Shown in pieces: positions 38,786-39,498 of a stretch of DNA of 39,498 bases. Position 1 is the first letter of the stretch. Each line of letters begins with the position of its first letter. The notes below the pieces were generated by a model. It did no database searches. It was not told the origin of the DNA and saw only the letters and a list, made by a program, of their open reading frames with translations. Position numbers and translations under genes: made by a program. Source of the stretch: a virus; IMG/VR virus record IMGVR_UViG_3300049719_000112, positions 1 to 39,498 of that record. The stretch is one strand, 5' to 3'.

Positions 38786-38964
38786 AAACCGAAGCCATCC
38801 AAATCCGTCCGCACTTACGGCGTCGGCACCCAGGAGCTAATCCGGTGGGCGAGGCCAGTGGCGCGGTATCTGGCGAAGCTAAGACAGCAAACCAAATCCC
38901 CCAACTAACATCGCCAACCGGGTCGTGCTCGTGCTGGAGTGGATTCGGAATATCGGAGGGCTCA
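38786..38964 (+). other. Unresolved stretch between RHH and helical genes
   Basis: Three overlapping frames are partly open here: the RHH frame after its TGA, the frame of the next gene from 38782, and a third ending in VVLVLEWIRNIGGLNE before 38970. None has a clear start and stop of its own. It could hold a decayed gene. Confidence 0.35.
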
Positions 38965-39159
38965 ATGAGTGAGATGGAAGACCTACGGTGGGAAATCGAA
39001 CACGCAACCGTTGGCTCGCAGCTCCTGGAACTGCGCACCCGATTGCAGAACACCAAGGGGATGCTCGACACCGAGCGGGCAGCGCTGGAAGATGCCATCA
39101 ATCGGCGCTACTGCCTGCTGAACGCCGCGACGGTCGGACCGCAGAAATCGAGATGGTAA
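38965..39159 (+). CDS. Small helical protein
   Basis: 64 aa: MSEMEDLRWEIEHATVGSQL … TRLQNTKGMLDTERAALEDAI, a coiled-coil hairpin. GGAGGG sits 4 nt before ATG 38965, the best ribosome-binding site nearby. A frame opening at 38782 reads into it in phase, but its first 60 codons look non-protein-like. No family recognised. Confidence 0.55.
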   Translation: MSEMEDLRWEIEHATVGSQLLELRTRLQNTKGMLDTERAALEDAINRRYCLLNAATVGPQKSRW

Positions 39160-39181
39160 CGACAACAAACGACAACAAACC

Positions 39182-39498
39182 ATGAAAATTCAGATCAAAT
39201 CAATTTTGGGCACCGTTCTCTTTGAGGGAGATTTTACTGCGCTTTTGGACGCCGTAATGGCTGCCGTAAAACGGGGCGCAAACCTCCGGGGCGCAGACCT
39301 CCAGAGCGCAGACCTCTGGGGCGCAAACCTCCGGGGCGCAGACCTCTGGGGCGCAGACCTCCAGAGCGCAGACCTCCAGAGCGCAGACCTCTGGGGCGCA
39401 AACCTCCGGGGCGCAGACCTCCAGAGCGCAGACCTCCGGGGCGCAGACCTCCGTGGCGCAAACCTCCGGAGCGCAAACCTCCAGAGCGCAAACCTCCA
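39182..39498 (+). CDS. Pentapeptide-repeat protein, N-terminal part (truncated by window edge)
   Basis: At least 105 aa, open to the edge. The start MKIQIKSILGTVLFEGDF … LLDAVMAAVKRGANL is the usual N-terminus of phage-type pentapeptide proteins. From about residue 32 come continuous A(D/N)LxxA(D/N)L repeats (ADLQSADLWGANLRGADL), which fold as a right-handed quadrilateral beta-helix. No Shine-Dalgarno; ACGACAACAA is duplicated just before the ATG. The C-terminal tail of this type appears at bases 1-83. Confidence 0.85.
   Translation, partial: MKIQIKSILGTVLFEGDFTALLDAVMAAVKRGANLRGADLQSADLWGANLRGADLWGADLQSADLQSADLWGANLRGADLQSADLRGADLRGANLRSANLQSANL

Noticed and set aside
1-39498. Integrase, transposase, insertion sequences, tRNA or rRNA genes
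   Set aside because: No motif, terminal inverted repeat or cloverleaf-like pattern for any of these was found by eye on either strand.

Overview
The window looks like almost the whole genome of a tailed dsDNA phage with a lambda-like head, probably siphovirus-like. It carries a GpA-family terminase, a lambda-type portal, a prohead protease fused to an HK97-like capsid protein, a short tape measure and a large beta-helical tail fibre. It is GC-rich and gene-dense, and almost all genes lie on the + strand. Neighbouring genes are chained by 4-nt ATGA/GTGA start-stop overlaps. The last gene starts a pentapeptide-repeat protein (39182 to the edge), and the first 83 bases encode what looks like the C-terminal tail of the same kind of protein. 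The genome is therefore probably circular or circularly permuted, and the window was cut inside a repeat-rich gene. The host is not named by any single gene. Secreted, Thr/Asn-rich beta proteins typical of Verrucomicrobia and a verrucomicrobial/environmental-type attC-like palindrome make a Verrucomicrobia-like host my best inference.

Layout. 80-9371 is the early region: a PD-(D/E)XK exonuclease with a likely single-strand-annealing partner, small zinc-finger proteins, a deoxyribosyltransferase-like protein, two further restriction-fold nucleases, an HTH protein, an SF2 helicase, a D12-class DNA adenine methylase with an internal peptide repeat, and a replicative helicase joining a DnaB N-terminal domain to a RepA-like motor. 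9372-9928 is non-coding and holds at least 15 copies of TGTCAG in both orientations plus a 54-bp cruciform; it is a candidate replication origin. 9929-13851 holds regulators, a likely small terminase, a cluster of very small membrane proteins, a conserved phage protein of unknown role and an odd array with exact 5-nt periodicity.

13788-23660 is the head module: large terminase, a PAPS-reductase-like enzyme broken by one extra G in a poly-G run, a gpW-like connector, portal, protease-capsid fusion, an exported-looking protein, a head protein, a strong terminator, then head-tail joining proteins. 23661-25617 interrupts the morphogenesis genes with a regulatory/cargo island. It has minus-strand mini-genes, palindromic operators, a strong promoter, an attC-like site, a three-gene cassette bounded by a 24-bp direct repeat, and several related tiny basic proteins. 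25618-34773 is the tail module. 34770-38236 holds a small HTH protein, holin-like membrane proteins, a lipoprotein, two papain-like hydrolases and a lipoprotein tyrosine phosphatase, and probably includes the lysis and host-surface functions. 38237-39498 has a second copy of the tiny basic minus-strand gene, a GCTAGC operator cluster, a ribbon-helix-helix repressor-like gene and the pentapeptide gene.

The genes fit one phage life cycle: recombination and replication early, packaging and head, tail, then lysis. No integrase, transposase, tRNA, rRNA or CRISPR array was seen. Functions come from reading motifs by eye, with no database search.
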